A stretch of DNA of 64,000 nucleotides, from contig NZ_PVSS01000004.1 of assembly GCF_003025005.1 (NCBI RefSeq), positions 124,001 through 188,000 on the forward strand. Reading direction: 5' to 3'. The notes beneath the pieces are model-generated. The model was not told the origin of the DNA. It was given only the letters and a program-made list of their open reading frames with translations, and made no database searches. This stretch comes from Brumimicrobium mesophilum. Lineage in GTDB: Bacteria > Bacteroidota > Bacteroidia > Flavobacteriales_D > Crocinitomicaceae. Position numbers and translations under genes: made by a program. Shown in pieces: positions 9,008 to 17,159 of the stretch (its first letter is position 1; every line of letters begins with the position of its first letter).

Positions 9008-9844
9008 TTAGAAACTCCAAGATAAACCAGCTGAAAAAGGTGCGTAATCTGGACCTTTTCCTGATTCAAATAACCCATTTAAACCGTAATTCGCATAAAT
9101 ACTGAAATCTCCAACACCAATACGAACACTTGCATCAATCAGAAATGGATTTAAGTGGTAATGACCTTTTTCAATATCTTTTCTCTTTTGGTCTTGAGTA
9201 ACATATTTTTGTTTTAACCTTGAACCAATTCTATAATTTACAATAGCTCCTGCAGAAATATGAAAACTTTGATCTGGGTCATTTCCCGGCATAAAAGTTA
9301 AAAATACAGGAGCTGAAATATATGTTGTATTCAAATAGTTTTTATCAAATGTTTTCGTGCTATCCGTTCCATTAAAAATATTGGTTTCATCATAAGCCAA
9401 GGTAGCACTTGTTGATTTGAATGCATATCTATTAAATCGGAATCCTAATCCAGTAAAAAATCTGAATTTTTCTGTTCCAATGCGTGTGTTGAATTCTGCA
9501 AAATTTAAGTTTAGCATAAAGCTTTTGGCATAATTGAGTTCCAAATAAACGTTTGCAGGATCACTGTTAATCCCAAAGTCATTATCTGTAAAATATCCGT
9601 TCACTCCAAATTCTAATCCTCTCCATAAATTAACATCCCACTTTTCATCGAGGTCATCCTTATCACCATTTATTACAATTGTAGTGTCCGTATCTCCCTC
9701 AGTTGTTATGGTAATGACTTTTCCTTTAAATGAAATAGTTGTCGTTTCTTCCTCATTTTCTTGTGTTCGTTCTTCTTTTTCTTCTTGAGCGAATGTAAAG
9801 GTGAAAACTGAAAGCGCTAATAATAATGTAATTGTACTTTTCAT
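9008..9844 (-). CDS. Outer-membrane beta-barrel protein, probable ECF-sigma target
   Basis: Secreted protein of 278 residues. The signal peptide MKSTITLLLALSVFTFTFAQ is followed by an acidic Glu-rich linker and a short strand-rich segment, then repeated amphipathic strands with aromatic residues ending in PFSAGLSWSF, a C-terminal Phe as in barrel proteins inserted by BAM. It resembles the porin-family small barrels of Bacteroidota (PF13568-type). Its promoter at 9876-9905 is nearly the same as that of the ECF sigma gene 1.4 kb upstream, so it is probably part of that sigma factor's regulon. The ligand or pore function is unknown. Confidence 0.75.
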   Translation of the reverse strand: MKSTITLLLALSVFTFTFAQEEKEERTQENEEETTTISFKGKVITITTEGDTDTTIVINGDKDDLDEKWDVNLWRGLEFGVNGYFTDNDFGINSDPANVYLELNYAKSFMLNLNFAEFNTRIGTEKFRFFTGLGFRFNRYAFKSTSATLAYDETNIFNGTDSTKTFDKNYLNTTYISAPVFLTFMPGNDPDQSFHISAGAIVNYRIGSRLKQKYVTQDQKRKDIEKGHYHLNPFLIDASVRIGVGDFSIYANYGLNGLFESGKGPDYAPFSAGLSWSF

Positions 9845-9875
9845 AATTTCTAGTTTTTTGTTAGTATATCTGTAG

Positions 9876-9905
9876 GACGATTAACTCTTTAATTTGTTAC
9901 AGTTG
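9876..9905 (-). promoter_or_regulatory. ECF-type promoter of the barrel gene
   Basis: Read on the minus strand: CAACTGTAAC, then 16 bases after GTAAC, then CGTC, with TTAATCGTC around the -10. The ECF hallmark AAC in the -35 and CGT in the -10 are present. Flanks and spacing are the same as in the promoter at 11818-11847. The remainder of the 387-base spacer down to 10231 shows no gene. Confidence 0.75.
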
Positions 9906-10231
9906 AATTAAAAATAAATGTCTTTCGGGATCTTTACTTGTAAATTATCTCGATGAATCGAGCTTGTGGATTTAGCAAAATTAATTAGTTGTAACCACTT
10001 TTGAATATTCCTCACCAATTGGCTTTATGCGAAATACAGGAAGTTGATCAAAAAATAATAGGTTGTTGCAATTGTAAATGCAAGGAATAGCGATAAAAAA
10101 CTTACCGATTTAATTTGAAAAGAAATTCTATTGATGTGGTCCCGAAATTTTTTGGAATGTTCCCACAACTAGTCAGATATATGTTGGATTCAAAAGTATT
10201 CGAAAATCACTCAAAAAGAATAAACTTTCTT

Positions 10232-11275
10232 CTATTTTCTTGTTTTACGCTGGATTTTTAAGTTACCAAATTGGAAAACAGTAGTTTTCGAATCAGGTTC
10301 CTCTTCAATATAGATAATGGGCTTCTTATTTTCGTTGGAAAAAGAGTTTATTATTCCTTTAACATCTGGTTTACGATCTTCAGTAATGACATTTTTTCTT
10401 TGAAGATAATTTTCAGTTATGTCCAAAATAGTTGATGCATTTTCTTTAACTTTTTCAACAGAACTGGAGTTTAGGTGTTCTTTAGGATTTTTTACTAAAA
10501 CTAAAGAGGCAGTAACTTCAGAAAAGGTTTTAGGTTCTAACTTTGAAATAACCTCTAGAGGCTTGTCCTTTTTTGTATCAGTAAATGGAATACTTTTTTC
10601 CGGAGCATCTTTCTGAAAAGTTATTTGAATCGGGGAAGAAGGGCTAAATTCCTTTTTTAGATTAGAATCATTTTTGAATTCCTTTTTAGTTACCAATTTT
10701 GGTAAAACCAGGTCATCCGTATTATCAAATTTTTCAATATCAAGTTTTTCATATTTCGCCATTTCATAACGATCAATAGGTTTCTGAAAAGGAATATTCA
10801 AATAAATGAAGAATGCCATTGATGCAGCTATCATTCCAAAAATCCATCTTTTAGTTTGAATTGAGATGATTTTGGCCTGTCCAAACAACAATTTATCTTT
10901 GTTCGAAAATGAAATTACCTCTATTGGTAATTTAGCCTTATTGAATTGGTTAAACTTTAGTTCTAAGGATGGATTTTGAATTACAAATTTATCTACTAGA
11001 AGCATCTCTTCATTTGTAAGATCTCCTTCGGAGTATGCAATAAAGAAGAATTCACAATTTTTTAAATTAATTTGATCAAAGCGAATTGAACTTTTATCAA
11101 AATCAGTATTAGAATTTGTGATGGAAATATCGTCTAACAAGCTTAAAGCATCATCATCAAGCAAATCGGGATTTTCATTCATAAATTGAGAAAGCATCGC
11201 TTCTTCTTCCTTAGAAAGACTACCTTCCCAAAGATCAAGTAAAAATGCTTCATAATTTTCCCTATTAATATCCAT
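10232..11275 (-). CDS. Anti-sigma factor-like transmembrane protein
   Basis: Protein of 347 residues starting MDINRENYEAFLLDLWEGSLSKEEE..., followed by MNENPDLLDDD, a pattern common at the N-terminus of Bacteroidota anti-sigma proteins; a second similar block (FFIAYSEGDLTNEEMLL...) follows near residues 76-100. A single membrane segment lies near residues 142-161 (RWIFGMIAASMAFFIYLNI), with a long polar C-terminal part outside. The start codon shares its A with the stop codon of the sigma gene (TAATG), so the two are translationally coupled. It most likely sequesters that sigma factor at the membrane and releases it on an envelope signal. The domain is not a canonical zinc-finger anti-sigma. 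Confidence 0.75.
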   Translation of the reverse strand: MDINRENYEAFLLDLWEGSLSKEEEAMLSQFMNENPDLLDDDALSLLDDISITNSNTDFDKSSIRFDQINLKNCEFFFIAYSEGDLTNEEMLLVDKFVIQNPSLELKFNQFNKAKLPIEVISFSNKDKLLFGQAKIISIQTKRWIFGMIAASMAFFIYLNIPFQKPIDRYEMAKYEKLDIEKFDNTDDLVLPKLVTKKEFKNDSNLKKEFSPSSPIQITFQKDAPEKSIPFTDTKKDKPLEVISKLEPKTFSEVTASLVLVKNPKEHLNSSSVEKVKENASTILDITENYLQRKNVITEDRKPDVKGIINSFSNENKKPIIYIEEEPDSKTTVFQFGNLKIQRKTRK

Positions 11276-11754
11276 TATATCACTGATTCTAATTTTCCAA
11301 TATATTTCTGTAATTGTTTTCTTGCTCGATAAATGTATACCTTAACCTGTGATGGATTAAGATCAAGTACTTCCCCAATTTCATCATAATTATATCCTTC
11401 ATAATCACGTAAAAGAATAGCGGATTTTTGAACAGGAGGTAAGGTTGCCAAAGCCATATTCAAAACATCTTTTAAATCACAAGATTCTTGATGAAACATT
11501 GGTTCTGAATGATATTCCTCAATTGAAACTACTTTATTTCGTTTTTTTCCATCTAAAAATTGATTGAAAACAGTTTTAAAAAGATAGGATTTTACTTTTT
11601 TTGCTTCAATACTTCCTTTTTTAATCCAAATTTTCTCAAATGCATCTTGAACCAAATCTTTAGCTAAGGCATCGTCTTTGCTCAACTTAAGAGCAAAGCG
11701 ATACACTCCATCACTGAAGTTGTTAACTGCGCTATGGTATTCTTTAGTATTCAA
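11275..11754 (-). CDS. ECF RNA polymerase sigma factor
   Basis: Protein of 159 residues with sigma region 2 (AKDLVQDAFEKIWIKKGSI, then KVKSYLFKTVFNQFLDGKKR) and region 4 (LPPVQKSAILLRDYEGYNYDEIGEVL...VKVYIYRARKQL), no region 1 or 3. The start codon is TTG: no ATG precedes the conserved region and a TAA stop lies just upstream in frame. It is followed by an overlapping anti-sigma gene and carries an ECF-type promoter, so it is probably autoregulated. A nearly identical promoter precedes the barrel gene at 9008-9844, pointing to an envelope-stress role. Confidence 0.92.
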   Translation of the reverse strand: MNTKEYHSAVNNFSDGVYRFALKLSKDDALAKDLVQDAFEKIWIKKGSIEAKKVKSYLFKTVFNQFLDGKKRNKVVSIEEYHSEPMFHQESCDLKDVLNMALATLPPVQKSAILLRDYEGYNYDEIGEVLDLNPSQVKVYIYRARKQLQKYIGKLESVI

Positions 11755-11817
11755 TTAATAATTTTCAATTATGAGTTAGTTATGAAATTAATGATTTTAT
11801 GACCAATTCATAAGTAT

Positions 11818-11847
11818 GACGATTAAGTATTGGAAAAGTTACAGTTG
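11818..11847 (-). promoter_or_regulatory. ECF-type promoter of the sigma/anti-sigma operon
   Basis: Minus strand: CAACTGTAAC, 16 bases after GTAAC, then CGTC, again within TTAATCGTC. It shares 10 nt on the -35 side and 9 nt on the -10 side with the site at 9876-9905 with the same spacing. This suggests the sigma factor reads its own promoter. Confidence 0.75.
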
Positions 11848-11869
11848 GTTGAAAAAAATAATATTAATC

Positions 11870-12862
11870 TTATTTCTTCGATTTCTTAAAAGGATCTCCA
11901 AATCGATAACCATAGGTCAGCGTTAAGTTGTAGTAAGTTTGCCTATATTTAAATTCTTTAAAACGAATACTTTTATTGTCAAATTCAGAGGTTAACATTA
12001 AAAACCAATTTTCGACATTATAACCAGCTTGCAACTTGAGATCAATTCTTGGAGCGAGTCCAAGAAAACCTCTTCTCGTATTCTCAAAATTGTAAAATTT
12101 CGATTGAATGACTAATCCTAAGCCGGCAAAGGCTCCGAACTGCCAACCCTCAACATTGTTTATGTAACCATAACCTGGAACTGCACCAAAATCAAATGCT
12201 GAAATTGAGTTTGCTTTATGAATTGAAGATTGTGTATTTAAAAATCCACTTGGGATGATTCCATTGCTGGCAGAAATACCATGAATATTGGTTGTTAATC
12301 TTAAATAAGCTCCATGAACAGGAGAAATATATCTTCCTACAATTCCAACTGCTGGTTTCATTCTTAATTCTGGATTAAAAAATCTGTATGCATTTATTCC
12401 AAAAGAATTAGATTTTATTTTCCCATTTAAATAATATCCTGAAGGAGAAAGAGGTAAAGTATTGGAAATTAATTCTGCATTTTTTATTCCATAACCTTTG
12501 TATTCCTCGAATGAGATTGCAAAGTCCCATTTTTTATAACTGAATTGTAAACCTAAATCAAAGTATTTAGTTTTTCCGAATTTATTGGTGTTACGCACGT
12601 AACCTGGTAGTTTATAACTGAATTCTAATGAAAACCATTTGTACGCAACTCCAATTCCATGAATTAAATTTAGATTGTGCTTAAACTTTAATTTGTCAAA
12701 GCTGCCGAAATCATCTTTCAACTTAAAAGGGGCACTATTCAATGAAAGTGAAGTATGCGCGACCACATTGTCTGTGTACATAACATAGGGTAGACGTTCT
12801 TCTTGACTGTAAGTATAGCCGAAAAGAAACAGACAAAAAATGAGAGTAGATCCAGCTTTCAT
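11870..12862 (-). CDS. DUF4421 secreted beta-strand protein
   Basis: The frame is open from a TTG at 12886, but the ATG at 12862 gives a clean signal peptide (KAGSTLIFCLFLFGYTYSQ), giving 330 residues. The body contains KYFDLGLQFSYKKWDFAISF and GYGIKN and many alternating strands, and ends in YGYRFGDPFKKSKK; this matches the DUF4421 family of Bacteroidota, predicted outer-membrane or surface barrels of unknown function. It has no obvious functional link with the sigma operon downstream or the divergent methyltransferase gene. Confidence 0.75.
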   Translation of the reverse strand: MKAGSTLIFCLFLFGYTYSQEERLPYVMYTDNVVAHTSLSLNSAPFKLKDDFGSFDKLKFKHNLNLIHGIGVAYKWFSLEFSYKLPGYVRNTNKFGKTKYFDLGLQFSYKKWDFAISFEEYKGYGIKNAELISNTLPLSPSGYYLNGKIKSNSFGINAYRFFNPELRMKPAVGIVGRYISPVHGAYLRLTTNIHGISASNGIIPSGFLNTQSSIHKANSISAFDFGAVPGYGYINNVEGWQFGAFAGLGLVIQSKFYNFENTRRGFLGLAPRIDLKLQAGYNVENWFLMLTSEFDNKSIRFKEFKYRQTYYNLTLTYGYRFGDPFKKSKK

Positions 12863-12892
12863 TGTTAACAAATTTACGTTATTCAAATTAAA

Positions 12893-12924
12893 TTGTGACT
12901 ATGTCCATCAACTTTATATTTTTG
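12893..12924 (+). promoter_or_regulatory. Promoter of the methyltransferase gene
   Basis: TTG at 12893-12895, 21 bases, then TATTTTTG at 12917-12924 (TAnnTTTG). It lies inside the 5' part of the longest reading frame and supports the ATG at 12967. Confidence 0.5.
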
Positions 12925-12966
12925 TATCCTCTAAACACTGATTTTGATTATTTTTACATCCACGAT

Positions 12967-13740
12967 ATGAAAAAGATATATAAGTTTTTACTCAATACGC
13001 TCCCTCGACCACTTCTGATTCGTATGAGCTATGCTTTTAAAAGGGTAGCACCTTTACTATATAAAGGTAATAAAGTGGCATGTCCCGTTTGTGAAAGATC
13101 ATTTAGTAAATTCTTGTCTTATGGTTCCGATGTTGCACACCGCGAGAATGTTTTATGCCCTTATGACTTAACATTAGAGCGCCACCGTTTAATGTGGTTG
13201 TATCTTCAACAAGAAACAGATTTCTTTACAAACGAAAAAGAACTTCTGCATATTGCACCAGAACAATGTTTTCATGGTAAATTTAAAGCACAGAAAAACT
13301 TAAAATATATCACTGGAGATTTAGTTTCACCTTTAGCTGATCTACATTTCGATTTACATGAAATCCCTTTAGAAGAAAATAGATTTGATGTGGTTTTTTG
13401 TAATCATGTTCTTGAGCACGTTGATGATGCTATGCAATGTATGCGTGAATTGAATAGAGTAATGAAACCTGGAGGCTGGGGAATATTCCAAGTTCCTCAA
13501 GACTTATCTAGAGAATTGACTTACGAAGATCCTTCAATCACTTCACCGGAAGAAAGAGAGAAACATTTTTGGCAAAAGGACCATGTTCGATTGTTTGGTC
13601 GTGATTATCCAGAATGGCTGAAAAGAGCAGGGTTTGAAGTCGAGGAATTTGTTACTTCAAAAGAATTTCCGGCTGAAGATATAGAACGTTACCGCTTAAT
13701 TCCTCAAGAAATTCTATATATTGTTAGGAAAAAAGTGTAA
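12967..13740 (+). CDS. Class I SAM-dependent methyltransferase with degenerate Cys knuckle
   Basis: I use the ATG at 12967 (257 residues) instead of the open frame from 12895, because a promoter box falls in between and MKKIYKFLLNTLPR is the usual start of such proteins. A Cys-containing segment (CPVC near residues 42-45, then CPYDLTLERHRLMWLYL near 68-84) is followed by a Rossmann methyltransferase core: LLHIAPEQCFHGKF, ITGDL, FDVVFCNHVLEHVDD and a MKPGGWGIFQVP block. In relatives the second half reads CPxC; here the fourth Cys is Asp, so metal binding may be lost. The substrate is unknown. The stop overlaps the start of the peroxidase gene by one base. Confidence 0.8.
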   Translation: MKKIYKFLLNTLPRPLLIRMSYAFKRVAPLLYKGNKVACPVCERSFSKFLSYGSDVAHRENVLCPYDLTLERHRLMWLYLQQETDFFTNEKELLHIAPEQCFHGKFKAQKNLKYITGDLVSPLADLHFDLHEIPLEENRFDVVFCNHVLEHVDDAMQCMRELNRVMKPGGWGIFQVPQDLSRELTYEDPSITSPEEREKHFWQKDHVRLFGRDYPEWLKRAGFEVEEFVTSKEFPAEDIERYRLIPQEILYIVRKKV

Positions 13741-14693
13741 TGAATTTTAAAATTTGGATTGGTTTACTTCTTTTTCCGTTGCTAATTCAATGTAATTCCA
13801 AACAATCTGTTGAGGTTTATAAATTTGAACCGCTAGATTCTATTTCCTTTAATTCGACACTAATCCAGTTAGGGGAAAAACTTTTTTTCGATTCCAGGCT
13901 ATCACTTGATAATTCTATTTCTTGTGCAACTTGCCATAATCCGAGTCTTGCATTTTCAGATGGCCTATTGGTCAGTAGGGGAATTCATCAACGTTCAGGG
14001 AAAAGAAATACTCCTTCATTATGGAATGTCAAAAATCAAGATAAATTCATGTGGGATGGAGGAGTTAAGTCACTGGAATTACAGGCCATTGTTCCATTAC
14101 AGGATACCAATGAAATGGGTGGATTAATTACTAATTTGTTCCCGAAACTATCTGATGTTGATTTTTATGATAGCTTGGCTCATTTGCTGTATGACAGGAA
14201 TTTTGATCCTTTTGTTTTAACTAGGGCACTAAGTGCATTTCAACGTAATATTTACCAAGAAAATAGTGAGTTTGATGACTGGAAATTGAAAGGAATTGTA
14301 AAGGACTCTGGAATGGTAAGAGGATTTAATTTGTTTAAAGATGTATTAAATTGCACCCAATGTCATGGTGGAAATACGTTCACAAACAACACGCTTGAAA
14401 ACAATGGATTGTACGCTATTTATATGGATGAAGGTCATTTTAATGTTTCACTGGATTCCTTAGATATTGGGAAATTCAAAGTACCTAGCTTGAGGAATGT
14501 TGCAGTAACATCTCCTTACATGCATGACGGGTCATTCGAAAACTTGTATGAAACGATTCTGCATTATGAAAAAGGCGGAAAACAACATGAAAATAAAAGC
14601 ATTTTAATCGAATCATTCACGTTAACAGAATCAGAACGAAAGGACTTGATATATTTTCTTCAATCCCTAACAGATAAACGCTTTCTAAAATAG
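13740..14693 (+). CDS. Di-haem cytochrome c peroxidase (MauG/CcpA family) lipoprotein
   Basis: Protein of 317 residues with a lipoprotein signal peptide (LLLFPLLIQC, lipidated Cys18) and two c-type haem motifs: CATCH at 62-66 and CTQCH at 205-209. Also present are FFDSRLS near 49-55, RNTPSLWN near 89-96, MWDGG near 104-108 and YMHDGSF near the C-terminal haem, all hallmarks of bacterial cytochrome c peroxidases. These reduce hydrogen peroxide in the periplasm with electrons from small cytochromes. It is coupled to the methyltransferase gene by a TAATG overlap, though a functional link is not obvious. Relatives also include MauG-like maturation enzymes, so peroxidase activity is inferred. Confidence 0.9.
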   Translation: MNFKIWIGLLLFPLLIQCNSKQSVEVYKFEPLDSISFNSTLIQLGEKLFFDSRLSLDNSISCATCHNPSLAFSDGLLVSRGIHQRSGKRNTPSLWNVKNQDKFMWDGGVKSLELQAIVPLQDTNEMGGLITNLFPKLSDVDFYDSLAHLLYDRNFDPFVLTRALSAFQRNIYQENSEFDDWKLKGIVKDSGMVRGFNLFKDVLNCTQCHGGNTFTNNTLENNGLYAIYMDEGHFNVSLDSLDIGKFKVPSLRNVAVTSPYMHDGSFENLYETILHYEKGGKQHENKSILIESFTLTESERKDLIYFLQSLTDKRFLK

Positions 14694-14705
14694 TTTTAAT
14701 ATGGG

Positions 14706-14735
14706 GTTGAATCTTTATTATTAAATGTACTTTTG
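14706..14735 (+). promoter_or_regulatory. Bacteroidota promoter (TTG-N19-TAnnTTTG)
   Basis: TTG at 14706-14708 and TACTTTTG at 14728-14735 with 19 bases between. It overlaps the upstream end of the longest reading frame (start 14725), so translation must begin further down. Confidence 0.65.
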
Positions 14736-14763
14736 TTTTGTAGAATATAAAATATCATACTTT

Positions 14764-15189
14764 ATGAAGTGTACAGCACGTTTTTATAAAATGAATTACG
14801 ATTTTTCACCTGAATTTGCAGAGGCGCATCACGAAGGAAAAGAATCTGAGAATAATCGCTATTATGATTGGGAGGATGAATTGTCAATTACTACTGATGT
14901 AAAAGACATTGAAGTAGTAAAAGATGGAATTTATACAATCCAAGGTGAGAAAGGAGGAGAGTCATTTTCTGAAGAGATAAAAAATGTTCACTTGTTCAAT
15001 CTAATAGGTGATGATGGTTCAGTAACTCAATTGGCCTGTTCAAATTCATTGGTTTTGAAATATGATATTAATAGGGAACCTGAAACCATTACTTTAAAAG
15101 TTTTTATGGAGGAAATGGAACCTTTAACAAATCCAATTCCTGGGATTTATATCGCAATTCAAGATTTCCCTAAATCTTTGGTTGATTGA
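14764..15189 (+). CDS. Small protein of unknown function ahead of an ABC ATPase
   Basis: The open frame begins at 14725, inside the promoter, so the ATG at 14764 (141 residues) or at 14791 (132 residues, with an A-rich leader) is the likely start. The protein is acidic, without signal peptide or membrane segment, and looks rich in beta strands. No family is recognised. Its stop codon overlaps the TTG start of the ABC ATPase gene, so the two are co-translated and probably act together. Confidence 0.65.
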   Translation: MKCTARFYKMNYDFSPEFAEAHHEGKESENNRYYDWEDELSITTDVKDIEVVKDGIYTIQGEKGGESFSEEIKNVHLFNLIGDDGSVTQLACSNSLVLKYDINREPETITLKVFMEEMEPLTNPIPGIYIAIQDFPKSLVD

Positions 15190-16115
15190 TTTTAAAAGCA
15201 GATAATATTAGTTTTTCTTATTCTCCTTCAAAATCCATTTTTAAAGGTGTAAGTTTTAATTTGTCTCCAGGTGAAGTCATTAGCATTGTTGGTCCTAGCG
15301 GAACTGGGAAGTCAACTCTGTTAAGGTGTATTGCAGGAATTACTCAGCTAGATAGTGGAAAAGTATTTCTTGAAGGGAAAGAAATTTTGCAAGCAAAAAA
15401 CATGCTTATTCCTGGTCATCCTGAAATTGCTGTGGTGAATCAATTGTTTGAATTAAACGATTATTTCACAGTAAGAGAGAATATTTCAAATCGATTGCAT
15501 CATTTAGCTTTCGAAGATAGAGAAGAATTCATTGCAGAATTGCTCAGTATATTTGAACTAAAGGAATTGTCTTCAGTAAAGTCAAAGGACATCTCAGGTG
15601 GAGAAAAACAGCGATTGTCGATGGCTTGTGCCTTGGCGAAAGAACCTCGTTGTTTGTTATTGGATGAGCCATTTGTTCATTTAGATGTTCATCTAAACAA
15701 AAAAATAGGAGAATATATTCGTCGTTTGGCGAAATTGAGAAATATGGGTGTAATTTTGGTTACACATGATGGAGTTGAAGCTTTGTCTTGGTCAGACCGA
15801 ATTTTGGTAATGCGAAAAGGGAAAATCAGTTCTAAATATACACCAGAACAAGCTTATTTTAATCCTAAAAGTTTATTTGAAGGTCGGTTTTTTGGAGAAT
15901 TGAACAGCGTTTACCATGAAGATAAACAATTGTTATTTCGTCCTAACGAATTTTCATTAGAAGCTTCAAAGGGTGAATGTAGACTTGAATTAAAATGGAA
16001 ATACGCTCTTTTTAAAGGTCCTATCTATGCCAATTATTTTGAAATGAATAACGGTAAAGAAATAGTTTTGTATGGAGAAAATGTAATGAAATTTACAAAA
16101 GAAATATATGTCTGA
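15186..16115 (+). CDS. ABC transporter ATPase without a neighbouring permease
   Basis: ATPase of 309 residues with Walker A GPSGTGKST at 36-44, Q-loop VNQLFEL near 84-90, signature SGGEKQR near 137-143, Walker B CLLLDEP with catalytic Glu161, and switch His194. The C-terminal 80 residues (from LFRPNEF) look like a TOBE-type regulatory domain, as in MalK/PotA-type importers. The start is TTG, overlapping the previous stop; no ATG is available near the conserved N-terminus. It overlaps the next gene, a YihY-type membrane protein, by 8 nt. No permease or binding protein is nearby, so the substrate is unknown. Confidence 0.88.
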   Translation: MILKADNISFSYSPSKSIFKGVSFNLSPGEVISIVGPSGTGKSTLLRCIAGITQLDSGKVFLEGKEILQAKNMLIPGHPEIAVVNQLFELNDYFTVRENISNRLHHLAFEDREEFIAELLSIFELKELSSVKSKDISGGEKQRLSMACALAKEPRCLLLDEPFVHLDVHLNKKIGEYIRRLAKLRNMGVILVTHDGVEALSWSDRILVMRKGKISSKYTPEQAYFNPKSLFEGRFFGELNSVYHEDKQLLFRPNEFSLEASKGECRLELKWKYALFKGPIYANYFEMNNGKEIVLYGENVMKFTKEIYV

Positions 16116-17019
16116 AAATAAAACTGAGCTTAAAAAAAACTCCAAAGGTAGGAGCTTAACTTGGCCGGAATTGTGGGAGCTGACAAAAATTAGTTTCAAA
16201 GAATTCTTTCAAGGCGATAGTTTCATGCATGGTGCTGCATTAGCCTATTATACGATTTTTGCTTTAGTTCCTATTATTTATTTAGCTATTACTTCATTTG
16301 GTTTGATCATGGGCCAAGATGAAGTCATCGCAATTGTTGGAGATTTGATGGAGAACAACATGGGGATTGGAGATGTTTCTTTTTTTACCGACCTCATGTA
16401 TCAATGGGAAATTGGAAAAGGAGGAACGCCTTTTCTTCAAATTGTAGGTATTGTGTTCTTAATTTTCATTTCTACGGCAATGTTTAATTCTCTAAGTAAA
16501 AGTTTAAATACATTTTTTGGAATTGTACCTGTTCAGCATTATAACGTAGTTTTGGAAGAGTTGGTTAAACGGTTGCTGTCCTTCGGTTTAATGGCTGTTT
16601 TTGCGGTTATTATTATAATTATTTATTTTGCGCAATCAATTTTAATTGGAATTGGGTCGAGAGTATTATCCGATGGAAGTTTTTTCCAGGAAGTGCTGTT
16701 TTCAATTCTTGAACATGTTTCAATTCTATCAATTAACTTCTTGATTTTTACATTTGTATTTAAGTATTTACATGATGGCGTTGTAAAATGGAAATTGGCC
16801 ATGGCTGGAGCCTTATTTACATCAATTTTATTGTACGCCGGTCAGTTAGGTGTGAATTACTATTTAGCTAATTACTTTTTTGCAGCCAATAGTGGTGTGG
16901 CAGGGACCTTACTCGCTGTTTTAACTTGGATTTTCTATATTTCTCAAATTATTTTCTTGGGTGCAAAATACACCTCTGTTTACGCCAGGATGGTAGGTAT
17001 GCCTATCAAAGCGAAATAA
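16108..17019 (+). CDS. YihY/BrkB-family inner-membrane protein
   Basis: Membrane protein of 303 residues with about six hydrophobic segments. The block FMHGAALAYYTIFALVPIIY near residues 35-54, the central VLEELVKRLLSFG stretch and the C-terminal YYLANYFFAANSGVAGTLLAVLTWIFYISQ region are typical of the YihY/BrkB family, once wrongly called ribonuclease BN. The molecular function is not settled. It overlaps the ABC ATPase gene (ATGTCTGA), so the three genes from 14764 form one tightly coupled operon. This arrangement leaves open whether the YihY protein serves as the membrane partner of the ATPase. Confidence 0.9.
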   Translation: MSENKTELKKNSKGRSLTWPELWELTKISFKEFFQGDSFMHGAALAYYTIFALVPIIYLAITSFGLIMGQDEVIAIVGDLMENNMGIGDVSFFTDLMYQWEIGKGGTPFLQIVGIVFLIFISTAMFNSLSKSLNTFFGIVPVQHYNVVLEELVKRLLSFGLMAVFAVIIIIIYFAQSILIGIGSRVLSDGSFFQEVLFSILEHVSILSINFLIFTFVFKYLHDGVVKWKLAMAGALFTSILLYAGQLGVNYYLANYFFAANSGVAGTLLAVLTWIFYISQIIFLGAKYTSVYARMVGMPIKAK

Positions 17020-17049
17020 ATAATTACGATTTACGAATAGTTCATTATT

Positions 17050-17075
17050 AATGCATGTAATAATTTTCATGCATT
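17050..17075 (+). terminator. Hairpin after the YihY gene
   Basis: AATGCATG, 10-base loop, CATGCATT, then TGAGCTTTTCTT. It lies 30 nt after the stop codon. The T-run is offset by a few bases, so this is a moderate call. Confidence 0.4.
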
Positions 17076-17138
17076 TGAGCTTTTCTTAAAGAAGAATATA
17101 AATGGGTTCAAGAATTTATCTTAAGATTTCAATAAACT

Positions 17139-17159
17139 CAATTGTCAATTGTCAATTGT
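17139..17159. repeat. Three tandem copies of CAATTGT
   Basis: Three perfect 7-base units in a row, abutting the stop codon of the RluA-family gene. Each unit contains the palindrome CAATTG. It is a microsatellite-like repeat in a convergent intergenic spacer; function unknown. Confidence 0.7.

Noticed and set aside
13906-14127. Plus-strand 73-residue frame inside the peroxidase gene
   Set aside because: Different frame of a gene with clear haem motifs; no protein features of its own.
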